64,000 bases of DNA from NCBI GenBank assembly GCA_964490845.1, contig CAZBED010000004.1:136358-200357 (forward strand), in the 5' to 3' direction. Position 1 is the stretch's first letter, and the number at the start of each line of letters is the position of its first letter. The stretch is from JADJSS01 sp964490845 (GTDB lineage Bacteria > Bacteroidota > Bacteroidia > Chitinophagales > JADIYW01). The notes below the pieces were generated by a model that made no database searches, was not told the DNA's origin, and saw nothing but the letters and a program-made list of their open reading frames with translations. The translations under genes and the position numbers were made by a program. This document shows, piece by piece, positions 8,743-19,264 of this stretch.

Positions 8743-11700
8743 TTGAAGAAATTCCTTAAATATACCTTCCGAACACTGTTAGTCATCGTACTGATATTGC
8801 TGCTTTTATTCGTTTCCACCTTTTATTTAATCCAACAGCCTAAAGTACAAACCTATCTGGTTCACAAAGTAAGTGAATATTTATCAAAAGAATTAGGCAG
8901 TAAGGTAAAAGTAGATTCCGTCAGTATCCGTTTTATCAGAACCCTGGATATACACGGGGTATATTTATCCACCCTGAAAGATAAAAACGACACCCTTTTG
9001 TATGTAAACAGATTGGGTGCGGATATGATGCTGGGAAAGAACCTGATAGAACAAATCACCCACTTGCGTGACAAAAAGATCTATATTGACAATATCAGTT
9101 TAGATGGAGTAAGGCTTAACGGGTATCGGGGCTTTAATGACAGCCTTTACAACTATCAGTTTATTTTGTCAAAATTAGCTTCCAAAAATAAAAAGCCGTC
9201 CGACACTGCAAAAAGCGCTTCACCATTAGAATTAAAACTGAATAAACTGACGCTCACAAACGGAAACATTATACTGGACGACCATTTTAAGGATAAACGA
9301 TTCGATATACAATTTACCAAGGTATTTATTGATTTACGAGAACTGAACTTTAATCATTTAAAGATAGATGCGAACAAAATTGAATTGACTGACCCTTATT
9401 TTAAACTGACACAATACAATGAAAAGCAAAAGAAACCAAGCGGCAAACCCGGCAAAGGTTTTGATGTACAGGGATTAGGAAAAAAACTCAATATATCAGT
9501 TGATAAATTGACGATTGCGAATGGCACTCATTCCATGGACTTTCGACATAAAGACCAAAAGGCCGGGACTTTCCTGATCAGCAGGATGAATATTCACAAT
9601 ATTCAACTGGATTTCAGGAACTATCGCTGGGATTCTACGGGTATGCATGTTGATATGAAACGCCTCCAAACATTGGCAGACAGTAATGCGAATGTAAAAA
9701 AACTGGAAGGCATCGCCTTACTGGATAATGGCGGTATCTATCTGGACAATGCGGATATAGCATTCAATGATTCCAAAATCAAAGGAAATTTATCTATCCA
9801 GTTTTTAGATGAATGGCGTTCATTCGGTGATTTCCAAAACAAAGTCATTCTGAAAGCGGACTTAAAAGAAGTGTATGTAAAAGCTAAAGATATAGGTGTT
9901 TTCGCTCCCAAGCTACTGAAATATCTGCCACCATCTGTAGATATGCACGGTTATATCAAAGGAAAATTAGCAAACCTGCGCGTAGATGAGTTATTTTTAA
10001 AGACAGGCAAAAAGACGGTGGTTAATATCACGGGAAATATAAAAGGATTACCCAACATCAATCAAACCTTATTCGACATCAAAGCCAACAACATCACAAC
10101 ATCCACCGACGATTTAAAAACCCTTCTTCCTGCTGTAAAAATACCAGAACAGCTGAAAAATGCCGGTATCATAAATTTCAAAGGTTCGTATTTTGGATTT
10201 ATCAACGATTTTGTCGCCCGCGGCAATCTGACAACCACCAATTTAGGCAGTATAACTACAGATGTCAGAATGAGTTTTCCGAAAGGAAAAGCTCCTAATT
10301 ATTCGGGTACTATTCTGGCAACCAAAATCAATGTTGCCGAACTGACCGGCAATAATAAATTATTTGGCACTGCTGATGTAGATCTGAATGCCAATGGAAA
10401 CGGATTTAATGCCAAAGACCTCAATACCAAATTAACAGGCACCATCCGTAATTTTTATTTTAACGGATTTGTTTTCGACAAGATAAAAGTAGATGGATTG
10501 CTGGATGGCAAGAAATTCAAAGGAAAAGCATTTTATGATGATAACTGCTTACTCATAGATTTCAACGGCAGTGCTGACTTTAATGAGAAACTACCGAAAT
10601 TCGACTTTGTCACCAGTATTAAAAATGCTGACCTGAAGAAGCTTAATTTTACCAAAGACACCCTGATGATTTCTCTAAACGGAGAAGTGCATGCAATAGG
10701 CAACAGTATCGAAAATCTGAAGGGAACTGGAAAATTCAGCAACCTGATTCTTCAGAATGCAAAAGATATCCTTGTATTATCTGATGTAGATATTGACCTG
10801 CAAAATGACGGTACAACAAAAAATTACACCATCACCTCAGACCAGTTTAATGCCAATTTCTCCGGCGCATTTGACCCTGTATCACTTGTTCCTTCCATGA
10901 AAGTTTTCCTCAGCAATTATTCCAAACTGATAAAACCGACGGAAAGGGATTACAAACTCAGCAAGCCGCAGCAGGTGGAAGCCAGACTTAATTTAAAATC
11001 CGACTTTGGTTTGTTTAAGGTATTTGTTCCTGACCTTAAATACATCAGTGAGCTGGATTTGAATGCCAGCGTAAATACGGAAGAGAACCTCTTTGAAATC
11101 AATGCCAGAATGGATTCCGCCAATTTTAAGAGCATCGCGTTTAACCATATTGGCTTATCGGGAGACATACAGGACAGGGACTTATTGCTCAACAGCGAAA
11201 TCAAAAAAATACAATCCGGAAAAACGGTAATTGACGATATTCATATCGGGCTAAACAGCTCTCTGGAACAATTACTAACCCATCTCAATATTTCGAGTGA
11301 CACCGCTGATAATGCGGTACGATTACTGTCAACTTTAGACTTCAATAAAGATACCATTACCGCAAAAATCCTGAACTCAAAACTTATGCTGAATAAGAAG
11401 ATATGGACCGTACAAAAAGAAAACGAGCTGGTAATTATTGACAGTATTTTCATAGCCAAAAATTTCTCGCTGATTCAGGATAAACAGAAAATCAACATTC
11501 AGAACGGACGGAATACATTATCTGATGCAAAAATCAATATCGAAAACTTAGACCTGACAGATATCGGGCAACTAATCGATTCAACAGGTGCGATTCGCAA
11601 CGGAAAACTTTCAGGTACGGTTAATCTGAAAAACATCCTGACCAAATTACAGGCAAACGCCGATATCACCATCAACGACCTGCAGGTTTTGGATTACAAA

Positions 11701-13620
11701 GTAAAATATATTGGCCTCGATGGTGTCTATGGCAGAAACGGTAAAAAAATACTGGAAGCTGGCGGTACCATCGAAGACGACAATTACCAGCTGTCTTTTG
11801 ACGGAACTTACGACATGCAGGTGCAGGGAAAAGAAAATTTAGATGTGAATGCGGACATCGAAAAAGTCAACCTCAACTTTCTGGAAGCACTGCTAAAAAA
11901 AGAACTGCTGGTACCAAGAGCATATGTGAAGGGTAATGTGAAAGTAACGGGAAATATAAAAAAACCGATATTGCTGGGTGAAGCACAGATTATAGATACC
12001 GCTGAATTAAAAATGCGTTATCTCGGTACCACATTTAAACTAGTGAATGAGGAAGTAAAGCTTACGCAAAAAGGGTTTGATTTCGGAGAAATGACCGTGT
12101 ATGACAACTATGGAAATACCGCTTTGGTTTCCGGTAAATTACAGCACACCGGATTTAAAAATTTTAAAGCGGAGAATGTCAATTTCAGCGCTCCTGCCGG
12201 CTTTAATTTCATGAATATCACTTATGACGACAATCAGGATTTTTATGGCAAGGTATTTGCCAGGGGCGAAGTGAATATTTCAGGTTTTTTCAATGATTTA
12301 TTTATTGATGTAACCCGAATGGAAACAATGAAAAATACAGAATTCAATTTACCGGTTTCAGATAAGGCGGCTGACAAAGGATACAGTTTTGTGAAATTTG
12401 TCGATCCGAAAGACACTATAAAAAAAATAGACTATAAATCAAAAATCAGCGGATTAAATTTGAACATGAATATTACGGCAACACCGGATGCTGTTGCAAA
12501 TATCATTCTCGATCCGTCCTCCAATGACAAAATAATAGGTCGCGGCGAAGGCAACCTGAACCTCACCATGAACAAAAAAGGAGAACTGAATATAGAAGGA
12601 ACGTACAACCTGACGGAAGGAAAGTATGATTTTAATTTTCAGGGCATTTTGAATAAAACATTTAATGTAAGAAAGGGCAGTACTATTAATTTCAACGGCG
12701 ACCCGCTGAAGGCGGAATTAAACATCGTGGGGCTTTACAATGTAAAAGCCGCCTCCGTACGAAATATTGTGGACAGTAATTCAACCATCAAAAACAGAAC
12801 CTTCCCTATTGATTTGAATCTTTTGATTACAGGCACTCTGGAGAAAACCAAAATCGGCTTCAGAATCGCACCCACTGAAGGCTCCGCCTCAGCTCAGTCC
12901 GATGAACTGATGCGAGTGCTGGATGAAATTTCCAAGAATGATGCGGAAGTAGACAAACAAGCCGGAACACTGTTGTTGTTCAGTTCATTCTGGCCGCTTG
13001 GTACGGCATCTGATCAAAAATTTCAGGCGTATTCTAATACCGTAACACAACTTCTGACGAGCCAGATTTCCAAGCTGTTATCGCAGGGCTTATCGCAGGT
13101 TATAAAAGGCGCATCCATTGACTTACTGCTAAGTGACCTCGAATCCAAAGAATCCAGGAACTTCGGCTTCAGCTACAAGCAGGAATTACTGGGCAGCCGT
13201 TTGATCTTAACGATAGGTGGCAATGTCAACTTTGGTAATGCCAATAATACGGTTGCAAATACAACAACCGGACAAACCACGAATAACACAGGAATAGCAG
13301 GTGACTTTCTTTTAGAATATCTGGTTACACCGGATGGAAGAATCCGATTGAAAACCTATGCCAGAACTACTAATTATACCACGGATATCATCAACCAGGA
13401 CAGGGTACGAACCGGCGGTGCGATTTCATTCCAGAAAGATTTTGACAGCTTAAAAGAGCTATTCCGTCCGAAAAATAAAAAAGACAAAAAACCAAAAGAA
13501 ACACCAGTTGACACTTCGTCCATTAAGCCAATCAACCTGTTAGAAGATAAAATAAAATCTAAAGAAAGATTTGATGAACTGTTCCAAAAGAATCTTTCAT
13601 TTACATCAAAAGGGCAATAA
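8743..13620 (+). CDS. TamB-like translocation/assembly module protein (AsmA/TamB family)
   Basis: A very large (1625 aa) envelope protein. One N-terminal membrane anchor (about 8-31) is followed by a long repetitive beta-rich region typical of lipid-transfer bridge proteins that span the periplasm. A TamB_C domain lies near the end (about 1200-1540; EGKYDFNFQGILNKTFNV, SDELMRVLDEI, FWPLG). Family members move phospholipids or help outer-membrane protein assembly. The C-terminal tail is Lys-rich (RPKNKKDKKPKE). The start is TTG at 8743, giving MKKFLKYTFRTLLV; no ATG lies nearby. A TAATTTTG box at 8718-8725 could be the -7 element. No tamA homologue is adjacent. Confidence 0.88.
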   Translation: MKKFLKYTFRTLLVIVLILLLLFVSTFYLIQQPKVQTYLVHKVSEYLSKELGSKVKVDSVSIRFIRTLDIHGVYLSTLKDKNDTLLYVNRLGADMMLGKNLIEQITHLRDKKIYIDNISLDGVRLNGYRGFNDSLYNYQFILSKLASKNKKPSDTAKSASPLELKLNKLTLTNGNIILDDHFKDKRFDIQFTKVFIDLRELNFNHLKIDANKIELTDPYFKLTQYNEKQKKPSGKPGKGFDVQGLGKKLNISVDKLTIANGTHSMDFRHKDQKAGTFLISRMNIHNIQLDFRNYRWDSTGMHVDMKRLQTLADSNANVKKLEGIALLDNGGIYLDNADIAFNDSKIKGNLSIQFLDEWRSFGDFQNKVILKADLKEVYVKAKDIGVFAPKLLKYLPPSVDMHGYIKGKLANLRVDELFLKTGKKTVVNITGNIKGLPNINQTLFDIKANNITTSTDDLKTLLPAVKIPEQLKNAGIINFKGSYFGFINDFVARGNLTTTNLGSITTDVRMSFPKGKAPNYSGTILATKINVAELTGNNKLFGTADVDLNANGNGFNAKDLNTKLTGTIRNFYFNGFVFDKIKVDGLLDGKKFKGKAFYDDNCLLIDFNGSADFNEKLPKFDFVTSIKNADLKKLNFTKDTLMISLNGEVHAIGNSIENLKGTGKFSNLILQNAKDILVLSDVDIDLQNDGTTKNYTITSDQFNANFSGAFDPVSLVPSMKVFLSNYSKLIKPTERDYKLSKPQQVEARLNLKSDFGLFKVFVPDLKYISELDLNASVNTEENLFEINARMDSANFKSIAFNHIGLSGDIQDRDLLLNSEIKKIQSGKTVIDDIHIGLNSSLEQLLTHLNISSDTADNAVRLLSTLDFNKDTITAKILNSKLMLNKKIWTVQKENELVIIDSIFIAKNFSLIQDKQKINIQNGRNTLSDAKINIENLDLTDIGQLIDSTGAIRNGKLSGTVNLKNILTKLQANADITINDLQVLDYKVKYIGLDGVYGRNGKKILEAGGTIEDDNYQLSFDGTYDMQVQGKENLDVNADIEKVNLNFLEALLKKELLVPRAYVKGNVKVTGNIKKPILLGEAQIIDTAELKMRYLGTTFKLVNEEVKLTQKGFDFGEMTVYDNYGNTALVSGKLQHTGFKNFKAENVNFSAPAGFNFMNITYDDNQDFYGKVFARGEVNISGFFNDLFIDVTRMETMKNTEFNLPVSDKAADKGYSFVKFVDPKDTIKKIDYKSKISGLNLNMNITATPDAVANIILDPSSNDKIIGRGEGNLNLTMNKKGELNIEGTYNLTEGKYDFNFQGILNKTFNVRKGSTINFNGDPLKAELNIVGLYNVKAASVRNIVDSNSTIKNRTFPIDLNLLITGTLEKTKIGFRIAPTEGSASAQSDELMRVLDEISKNDAEVDKQAGTLLLFSSFWPLGTASDQKFQAYSNTVTQLLTSQISKLLSQGLSQVIKGASIDLLLSDLESKESRNFGFSYKQELLGSRLILTIGGNVNFGNANNTVANTTTGQTTNNTGIAGDFLLEYLVTPDGRIRLKTYARTTNYTTDIINQDRVRTGGAISFQKDFDSLKELFRPKNKKDKKPKETPVDTSSIKPINLLEDKIKSKERFDELFQKNLSFTSKGQ

Positions 13621-13641
13621 ATCAAGCAGACTGTAAATGTG

Positions 13642-14295
13642 TTATCGCAACAGATAGTGTTCTCCGCGTTCATCCTTGTCATACAGGATTAATCCAAGCT
13701 TAGCCAGTTTAACAAGCATCACATTTGCCCGTTGAATGGAAATATTGAGTTGCTGTGCCAGTATTTTTGCGGTAATAGTTTGTTTTATCTTCAAATATTC
13801 CAGTACAAATCGTTCTTTAGTGTCCAGTACTGTTGAATCCTCCTCTCCGTCTTCCAGTTCCAGCATCCGTTGTGTTTTTTTGGATGCTATTAGCGTTTTG
13901 TCAATACTTCTCATATACAATTGCCATTCACCATGATCGTCCTGTGCAAAATGTGGTTTTCTCAAACTATTATTCACAGTTGCGACTACGATCGAGCGTA
14001 AATCATCTGTTTCATATACTGTAAAATCCACATCTACCGGCGGTTCGCAAAAATGCTCTGCCGCTTCATGAATCATGTACATTTCTTCTTCAATATCACA
14101 ACCAATCAACGTACCGTTATCCTTAACCCCTATCAGTAATTTGCCACCTCTGTTGTTGGCAAAGGCGGCCAGAGTGCGTGCTATCTTGCGCTGACTCGTA
14201 ATGGCCTGTTTGAAATCCAGCTGCACACCCTCCCCTTTGGAGATCATCCGTTCCAGCTCATCAATATCATATTTTATTTCTGGAGAAAATTGCAT
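13642..14295 (-). CDS. AlbA_2 (Schlafen-type) domain protein with C-terminal winged-helix-like region
   Basis: A probable nucleic-acid-binding regulator. The N-terminal half (about 10-125) is an AlbA_2/divergent AAA-4 domain, with GEGVQLDFKQAITSQRKIARTL-like start and AAFANNRGGKLLIGVKDNGTLIG. The C-terminal part (about 150-217) looks like a helix-turn-helix (ITAKILAQQLNISIQRANVMLVKLAKLGLI), which would bind DNA. A long acidic linker (LELEDGEEDST) joins them. Family members are often annotated as transcriptional regulators or ATP-binding proteins, and some Schlafen-like members act as nucleases. Nothing in the sequence decides between these. It converges with the TamB-like gene, with 21 bases between the ends. 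Confidence 0.8.
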   Translation of the reverse strand: MQFSPEIKYDIDELERMISKGEGVQLDFKQAITSQRKIARTLAAFANNRGGKLLIGVKDNGTLIGCDIEEEMYMIHEAAEHFCEPPVDVDFTVYETDDLRSIVVATVNNSLRKPHFAQDDHGEWQLYMRSIDKTLIASKKTQRMLELEDGEEDSTVLDTKERFVLEYLKIKQTITAKILAQQLNISIQRANVMLVKLAKLGLILYDKDERGEHYLLR

Positions 14296-14400
14296 GATCT
14301 GTATTACCGTTGCAATGTATAAAAGTTCATTTAAACAAAAAACATAGAATTTTATAATTAAATACCTATTTTTACTTACTTACAAGTGGATTAATCAGCT

Positions 14401-16068
14401 ATGTTAGAATCAGTAATTCCCAAAATAAAAGACTGGCCAATCAACCTGATAGCCAAGAAAAGGGACAAAATATTACAGGAAACTATTTCAGAAGCGGTAT
14501 TAGAATTCAATAAAGCAAACCCAACGCTGAACGCGTTGCGCAACCAGTTACAAAAAACACTTTACCTCGAACATATTCGTATTAAAAATGACCCATGGGA
14601 AGTGGACCCTGAGGATGACCGTGAATTTTGGGGAGACATAAAAAAAAGGCTGCTAAGGGCGGATCCGGCGCATAATGATGAAGATATATCAAGGGAACAG
14701 CATCAGGAAATGCTGCAGGATATCATGTCGCGGTATGCCAATGAAATTATCGGCAATTTCATCCCCAATTTATTCTGGTTTGCCCGGCAGATTCTGCGTC
14801 GCTTTTTCGCGCGTCTGTTCAATGCTCATTTCGGGGGCTTTAAAGGGCTTTTCAATCCAGAGGAAAAGCTGAAAGACAAATTGGTTGTTTCCGGGCCTGT
14901 GGAGAAACTGCGTACACTGGCCACTAAAGGTACCGTTATTTTAGTTCCTACGCATTTCAGCAATCTGGATTCCGTAATCATTGGTTTCGGAATGGATTAT
15001 ATCGGTATGCCGGCATTCCAATACGGCGCAGGGTTAAATCTGTTTAACTCGAAATTTTTCAGTGTGTTCATGGGTAACTTAGGCGCTTATAAATTAGACA
15101 GAAGAAAAAAGAACCCTATTTATCTGGAGACTTTAAAATCGTTTTCCAAAACAAATGTTTTGGCGGGCGCGCATACCATCTTTTTTCCCGGCGGTACCCG
15201 TTCTCGAGCCGGAAATATTGAGACAGATTTAAAACTTGGACTTCTTGGCACAGTTGTGGAAGCACAACGCATCCATTATGAAAAAAATCCGGCAAATCTG
15301 GCACCTAAAATATTTATCGTTCCGCTCACTATCAGCTATCACTTTGTTTTGGAAGCCTCTTCCCTCATTGAAGAACAATTGAAACGAACGGGAAAAGAGC
15401 AATATCTTGTTTACGACAATACACAAACTACCGGTAAAGCTATCTGGAAGTTTTTCTGGGAGACTTTTTCCAAGTCAACAGATATTACACTCTCCATCAG
15501 CGAGCCAATGGATATTTTCGGCAATGCGGTAGACAACGACGGGAACAGTCTGGATAAAACAGGCCATAAACTGGAAATCAGAAATTATTTTGTCAATAAA
15601 GGTCAATTAAAAGCCGACGACCAGCGCGAAACGATTTATACTCAAATGCTCGGCGATAAAATTATTGAAGGATTTTTCAGAAATAATGTTGTGTACGCTT
15701 CACATGTTGTGGCATTCGTAGCTTTTGAATTATTAAAGAAAAAGCTGGATTATCCCGATTTATTCACATTATTGCGAACCTCCGATGAAGACAGGGAAAT
15801 CAATTGGGATGAATTTAAAACATCCGTCAAAAGAGTCATTGACGAACTCTATATGCTGAATAACAAAAACATGATTAAACTTGCCCCGCATATGACAACC
15901 AAAGAACTGGAAGAAATTATTGAACTGGGCATCAACAACGTTTGCATCTATCATGCCAACCTTCCAATTATGCGTAACAAGGAAGGCAATATCACCAGCG
16001 AAGATTTAAAACTATTATATTACTATCACAACAGATTATTTGGTTATGGTCTCGAAAAGCACCTCTGA
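14401..16068 (+). CDS. glycerol-3-phosphate/1-acylglycerol-3-phosphate acyltransferase family protein
   Basis: A PlsC/PlsB-superfamily acyltransferase, probably membrane-associated, adding an acyl chain to glycerol 3-phosphate or lysophosphatidate in phospholipid synthesis. The HX4D catalytic motif is HFSNLD (His185, Asp190). The substrate-binding block FFPGGTRSRAG lies about 80 residues later and IVPLTISYHF is block IV. At 555 residues it is longer than typical PlsC (about 250), with an N-terminal helical region (1-150) and a C-terminal extension (about 390-555), so it is closer in size to PlsB-like enzymes. Its last 29 bases overlap gpsA, which makes glycerol 3-phosphate, supporting a role at the first acylation steps. 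Confidence 0.85.
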   Translation: MLESVIPKIKDWPINLIAKKRDKILQETISEAVLEFNKANPTLNALRNQLQKTLYLEHIRIKNDPWEVDPEDDREFWGDIKKRLLRADPAHNDEDISREQHQEMLQDIMSRYANEIIGNFIPNLFWFARQILRRFFARLFNAHFGGFKGLFNPEEKLKDKLVVSGPVEKLRTLATKGTVILVPTHFSNLDSVIIGFGMDYIGMPAFQYGAGLNLFNSKFFSVFMGNLGAYKLDRRKKNPIYLETLKSFSKTNVLAGAHTIFFPGGTRSRAGNIETDLKLGLLGTVVEAQRIHYEKNPANLAPKIFIVPLTISYHFVLEASSLIEEQLKRTGKEQYLVYDNTQTTGKAIWKFFWETFSKSTDITLSISEPMDIFGNAVDNDGNSLDKTGHKLEIRNYFVNKGQLKADDQRETIYTQMLGDKIIEGFFRNNVVYASHVVAFVAFELLKKKLDYPDLFTLLRTSDEDREINWDEFKTSVKRVIDELYMLNNKNMIKLAPHMTTKELEEIIELGINNVCIYHANLPIMRNKEGNITSEDLKLLYYYHNRLFGYGLEKHL

Positions 16069-17107
16069 TAAACATCCTGTTGCTGTTATAGGCGCCGGCA
16101 GTTTTGGTACTGCAGTTGCGAATTTGCTCGCAGAAAACGGACAGGTTTTCTTGTATTCGAGAAGGCCGGAAGCTGTTGAGATTATAAACAAAGACCGTAT
16201 CAATAACGGCCAGTCCATCCATTCGAACGTCACGGCAACCAACGATATGCAGGAAATCACTGACAAGTGCTATCTGTTGCTTCCTTCCGTGTCATCTGAT
16301 AGTTTCCGGCAAGTCATGCGCGACATGGCTCCTTTTTTGAAACCGTATCATATGATGATACATTGCACAAAAGGCTTTGACATCAAATTGGAACCGGGCA
16401 AATCCATTTTGGATAAGGATATCATACTTCATCCGCAAGACATCTATACGATGAGTAAAGTGATACTGGAAGAAACCTGTGTAAAAAGAGTCGGCTGTAT
16501 GAGCGGGCCAAATCTTGCCAGAGAAATCGCCAATCAGCATCCTGCGGCTACAGTTATTGCCAGTAAATTTGATGAAGTAATAAAAGAAGGCGAAACAGCC
16601 ATACGCAGCAAACGTCTGCAAGTGTACAGTAACCACGACATTTACGCGGTAGAATTAGCAGGGGTATTAAAAAACTCTATGGCTTTGGCGGCAGGTGCAT
16701 TAGGCGGTTTAGGGTATGGCAACAATGCCATGGCATTCCTGATTACACGCGGCCTTGGAGAAATTATTCGATTGGCGACGGCGATGGGTGCAGACAAACA
16801 GGCGTTCTTAGGTCTTGCAGGTATAGGTGATCTGATAGCCACCTGTACATCACCGATGAGCCGTAACTATACTGTGGGTGCAAGACTTGCCAAAGGTGAA
16901 ACTCTCGAACAAATCATTGCTACTTCCACCGAAGTGGCGGAAGGTATTAAAACAGTCAGCATCTCTAAGAAACTGGCGGATACCACGGGAGTTAAACTAC
17001 CCATCATTCAGAATATATACCGTGCATTGTTTGAGGACCTGCAGGTAGATCAGGCGTTGGGATACCTGATGGAATACCGGTGGGGCTACGATGCGGATTA
17101 CATGTAA
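16040..17107 (+). CDS. gpsA: NAD(P)H-dependent glycerol-3-phosphate dehydrogenase
   Basis: Reduces dihydroxyacetone phosphate to sn-glycerol 3-phosphate, the backbone for phospholipids, in the cytosol. The Rossmann motif GAGSFGTAVANLLAENG is near the N-terminus. The catalytic lysine is in ELAGVLKNSMALAAGAL, and substrate-binding GLAGIGDLIATCTSPMSRN follows. Start is ATG at 16040 or the third-codon ATG at 16046; both overlap the upstream acyltransferase (29 or 23 bases), which implies translational coupling. The first residues (MVMVSKSTSDKHP) precede the conserved PVAVIGAGSFG. Length 355 is slightly above usual because of that N-terminus. It converges with rnr, with only 6 bases between ends. 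Confidence 0.95.
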   Translation: MVMVSKSTSDKHPVAVIGAGSFGTAVANLLAENGQVFLYSRRPEAVEIINKDRINNGQSIHSNVTATNDMQEITDKCYLLLPSVSSDSFRQVMRDMAPFLKPYHMMIHCTKGFDIKLEPGKSILDKDIILHPQDIYTMSKVILEETCVKRVGCMSGPNLAREIANQHPAATVIASKFDEVIKEGETAIRSKRLQVYSNHDIYAVELAGVLKNSMALAAGALGGLGYGNNAMAFLITRGLGEIIRLATAMGADKQAFLGLAGIGDLIATCTSPMSRNYTVGARLAKGETLEQIIATSTEVAEGIKTVSISKKLADTTGVKLPIIQNIYRALFEDLQVDQALGYLMEYRWGYDADYM

Positions 17108-17113
17108 TGTGAT

Positions 17114-19129
17114 TTACAATAGCAGCCCGTGGCTTTCCTTCAATTCAAAATCAATCGTTTTCTTTTCGATATCTACTCCCGTGAGAGTAACGTCTATCTT
17201 ATCGCCCAGCTGGTAGGTATGCCCCTGATGCCTGCCTAAGAATCGCATCTTGCGTTCATCAAACGTGTAATTGTCATTTTTCATCGTCTCAATACGAATC
17301 AGCCCTTCACAGTTGTATTGCGGCAATTCCACATAAATTCCCCAATTTTTCACTCCGGAAATAACCCCTGTGAAATGTTCTCCGATTCTGTCGAGCATAA
17401 ATTCCGCCATTTTGTATTTTACCGATGAACGTTCGGCATCATTGGCAGCACGTTCGCGTTCACTGCTGTGCTTGCACTGGTATTCCAGCTCGTCTTTGGT
17501 CGGTAATTTTTTATTGTTCATAATTTTATCCAGCAAGCGATGCACCATAACATCCGGATAGCGTCGGATAGGTGACGTAAAATGTGTATAAAAGTCAAAC
17601 CCTAATCCGTAATGTCCTATATTATTAGTGGTATAGACTGCTTTAGCCATACAGCGAATCGCTAATTGCTGCAGCACCGCCTGTTCGGGTTTTCCTTCAA
17701 TTTCCTGCATCAGCCGGTTTAGCTCTCTCGCAATTTGTTTAGGATTGTCAAACTGTATCTTATAGCCAAACTTCTGCGCAAACAACTGGAAGTCGATTAA
17801 TTTTTCTTCATTGGGTAAATCATGAACACGGAAAACAAACGGTATTCTCCCATTTTCATTTTTATCCTTTCCTATAAACTTCGCCACATATTTATTCGCC
17901 AGCAACATAAAATCTTCAATCAACATATGCGCATCTTTTCGCTCTTTGATATACACACCGACAGGTTTGCCTTTATCATCCAGCTGAAACTTGGTTTCCG
18001 GAGCTTCAAACCCGATGGAGCCGTTTTTAAAACGTTCTCTGCGTAAACTATGTGCCAGTTCATTCAGCTTCAGCAGTTCTTCTTTAAATACTCCTTCTTT
18101 TCCTTCCAGAATTTCCTGTGCTTCTTCATAGCTGAAGCGTTTTTTTGAATGTATCACCGTTCTTCCAAACCAGACATCTTTTACCTCCGCCTTTTCATCT
18201 AATTGAAAAACAGCGGCATAACTGCATTTATCCTCATTTGGACGGAGAGAACAAATGATATTGGAAAGCCTTTCCGGAAACATCGGGGCTACCCTATCCA
18301 CCAGATAAACAGAAGTTGCCCTTTTGAATGCTTCTTTTTCCAATGCAGAATGTTCTTTCACATAATGTGATACATCGGCAATATGTACTCCCACCTCAAA
18401 CAGACCATTTTCTAACACACGAAATGACAAAGCATCATCAAAATCTTTTGCATCTGCCGGGTCAATCGTGAACGTAGGAATATCCGTAAAGTCTCTGCGG
18501 TTTTTTTTCTCTTCATCGGAAACCTTGAATTCCAATTCATCTGCTTCATCCAGCACATTTCTTGGAAAAGAGGTAAAGAATCCGTTTTCCACCAAAATTG
18601 ATTTCATCTCAATATCGTTACTGCCCGCCTGTCCGAATATCTCGGTGATATGTCCGATAGGATTCTTATCCTTTGGCCGCCATTCCACCAGCTCTACCAC
18701 TACTTTATCTTTATGTTTAGCTTTCAGCGAGCGGCCTTCCGGGATATAAAAATCCGATTTGATACCCGGATGATCGGCAACAACAAAACAGGTGTCATTA
18801 TTTCTTTCCACTACGCCAATAAAATGAGAGCGTTTTCTTTTAACCACTTCCGTTACTATTCCTTCCGGACGAACGGCATTTGGTTTGTGCACACGCTGGA
18901 CTTTTACCGTATCCCCATCAAATGCATGGTGTGTATTTTTACGATGGATAAAGAAATCCTTAGATTTCCCTTCAACAGAAACATATGCGTCTCCGCTTCT
19001 GGATATATCAATCACACCGGTCAGTTCCTCACCAACAAGAAATATTTCGTGGTTTTTTTTAGTATCCTTTTTATCACGTTTGTGAGAATGGGTATGTTTG
19101 GTTTTGTTAATCTTTTTCTTCTTTGACAT
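17114..19129 (-). CDS. rnr: ribonuclease R
   Basis: A processive 3'-5' exoribonuclease that degrades structured RNA and helps rRNA and mRNA quality control. Order of domains: a short Lys/His-rich N-terminal tail (KKKKINKTKHTHSHKRDKK), two cold-shock OB folds (about 30-220), the RNB catalytic domain (about 240-560) and a C-terminal S1 domain (about 590-665). The RNB metal ligands are in TIDPADAKDFDDAL, and HIADVSHYV and TSPIRRYPD follow. I start at ATG 19129 (MSKKKK); an upstream in-frame ATG at 19147 would add only six residues (MLYFYN). Length 671 is normal for Bacteroidota, which lack the longer N-terminal helix-turn-helix domain. Confidence 0.95.
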   Translation of the reverse strand: MSKKKKINKTKHTHSHKRDKKDTKKNHEIFLVGEELTGVIDISRSGDAYVSVEGKSKDFFIHRKNTHHAFDGDTVKVQRVHKPNAVRPEGIVTEVVKRKRSHFIGVVERNNDTCFVVADHPGIKSDFYIPEGRSLKAKHKDKVVVELVEWRPKDKNPIGHITEIFGQAGSNDIEMKSILVENGFFTSFPRNVLDEADELEFKVSDEEKKNRRDFTDIPTFTIDPADAKDFDDALSFRVLENGLFEVGVHIADVSHYVKEHSALEKEAFKRATSVYLVDRVAPMFPERLSNIICSLRPNEDKCSYAAVFQLDEKAEVKDVWFGRTVIHSKKRFSYEEAQEILEGKEGVFKEELLKLNELAHSLRRERFKNGSIGFEAPETKFQLDDKGKPVGVYIKERKDAHMLIEDFMLLANKYVAKFIGKDKNENGRIPFVFRVHDLPNEEKLIDFQLFAQKFGYKIQFDNPKQIARELNRLMQEIEGKPEQAVLQQLAIRCMAKAVYTTNNIGHYGLGFDFYTHFTSPIRRYPDVMVHRLLDKIMNNKKLPTKDELEYQCKHSSERERAANDAERSSVKYKMAEFMLDRIGEHFTGVISGVKNWGIYVELPQYNCEGLIRIETMKNDNYTFDERKMRFLGRHQGHTYQLGDKIDVTLTGVDIEKKTIDFELKESHGLLL

Positions 19130-19264
19130 ATTGTAAAAATACAACAAATATGCGTTTAAACAATCTCATAAGCCAATAACACATACATGCATTGTATATT
19201 GGTTCGGCAGGAAAGGAAATAATGACAATTTTTAGTATCTTTATTAATACTAAAAGACAAAGCG

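Noticed and set aside
18650..19126. A 158-codon open frame on the plus strand within rnr
   Set aside because: Antisense to the conserved cold-shock domain part of RNase R; composition (Phe/Ile/Asn-rich) is that of a complement frame.
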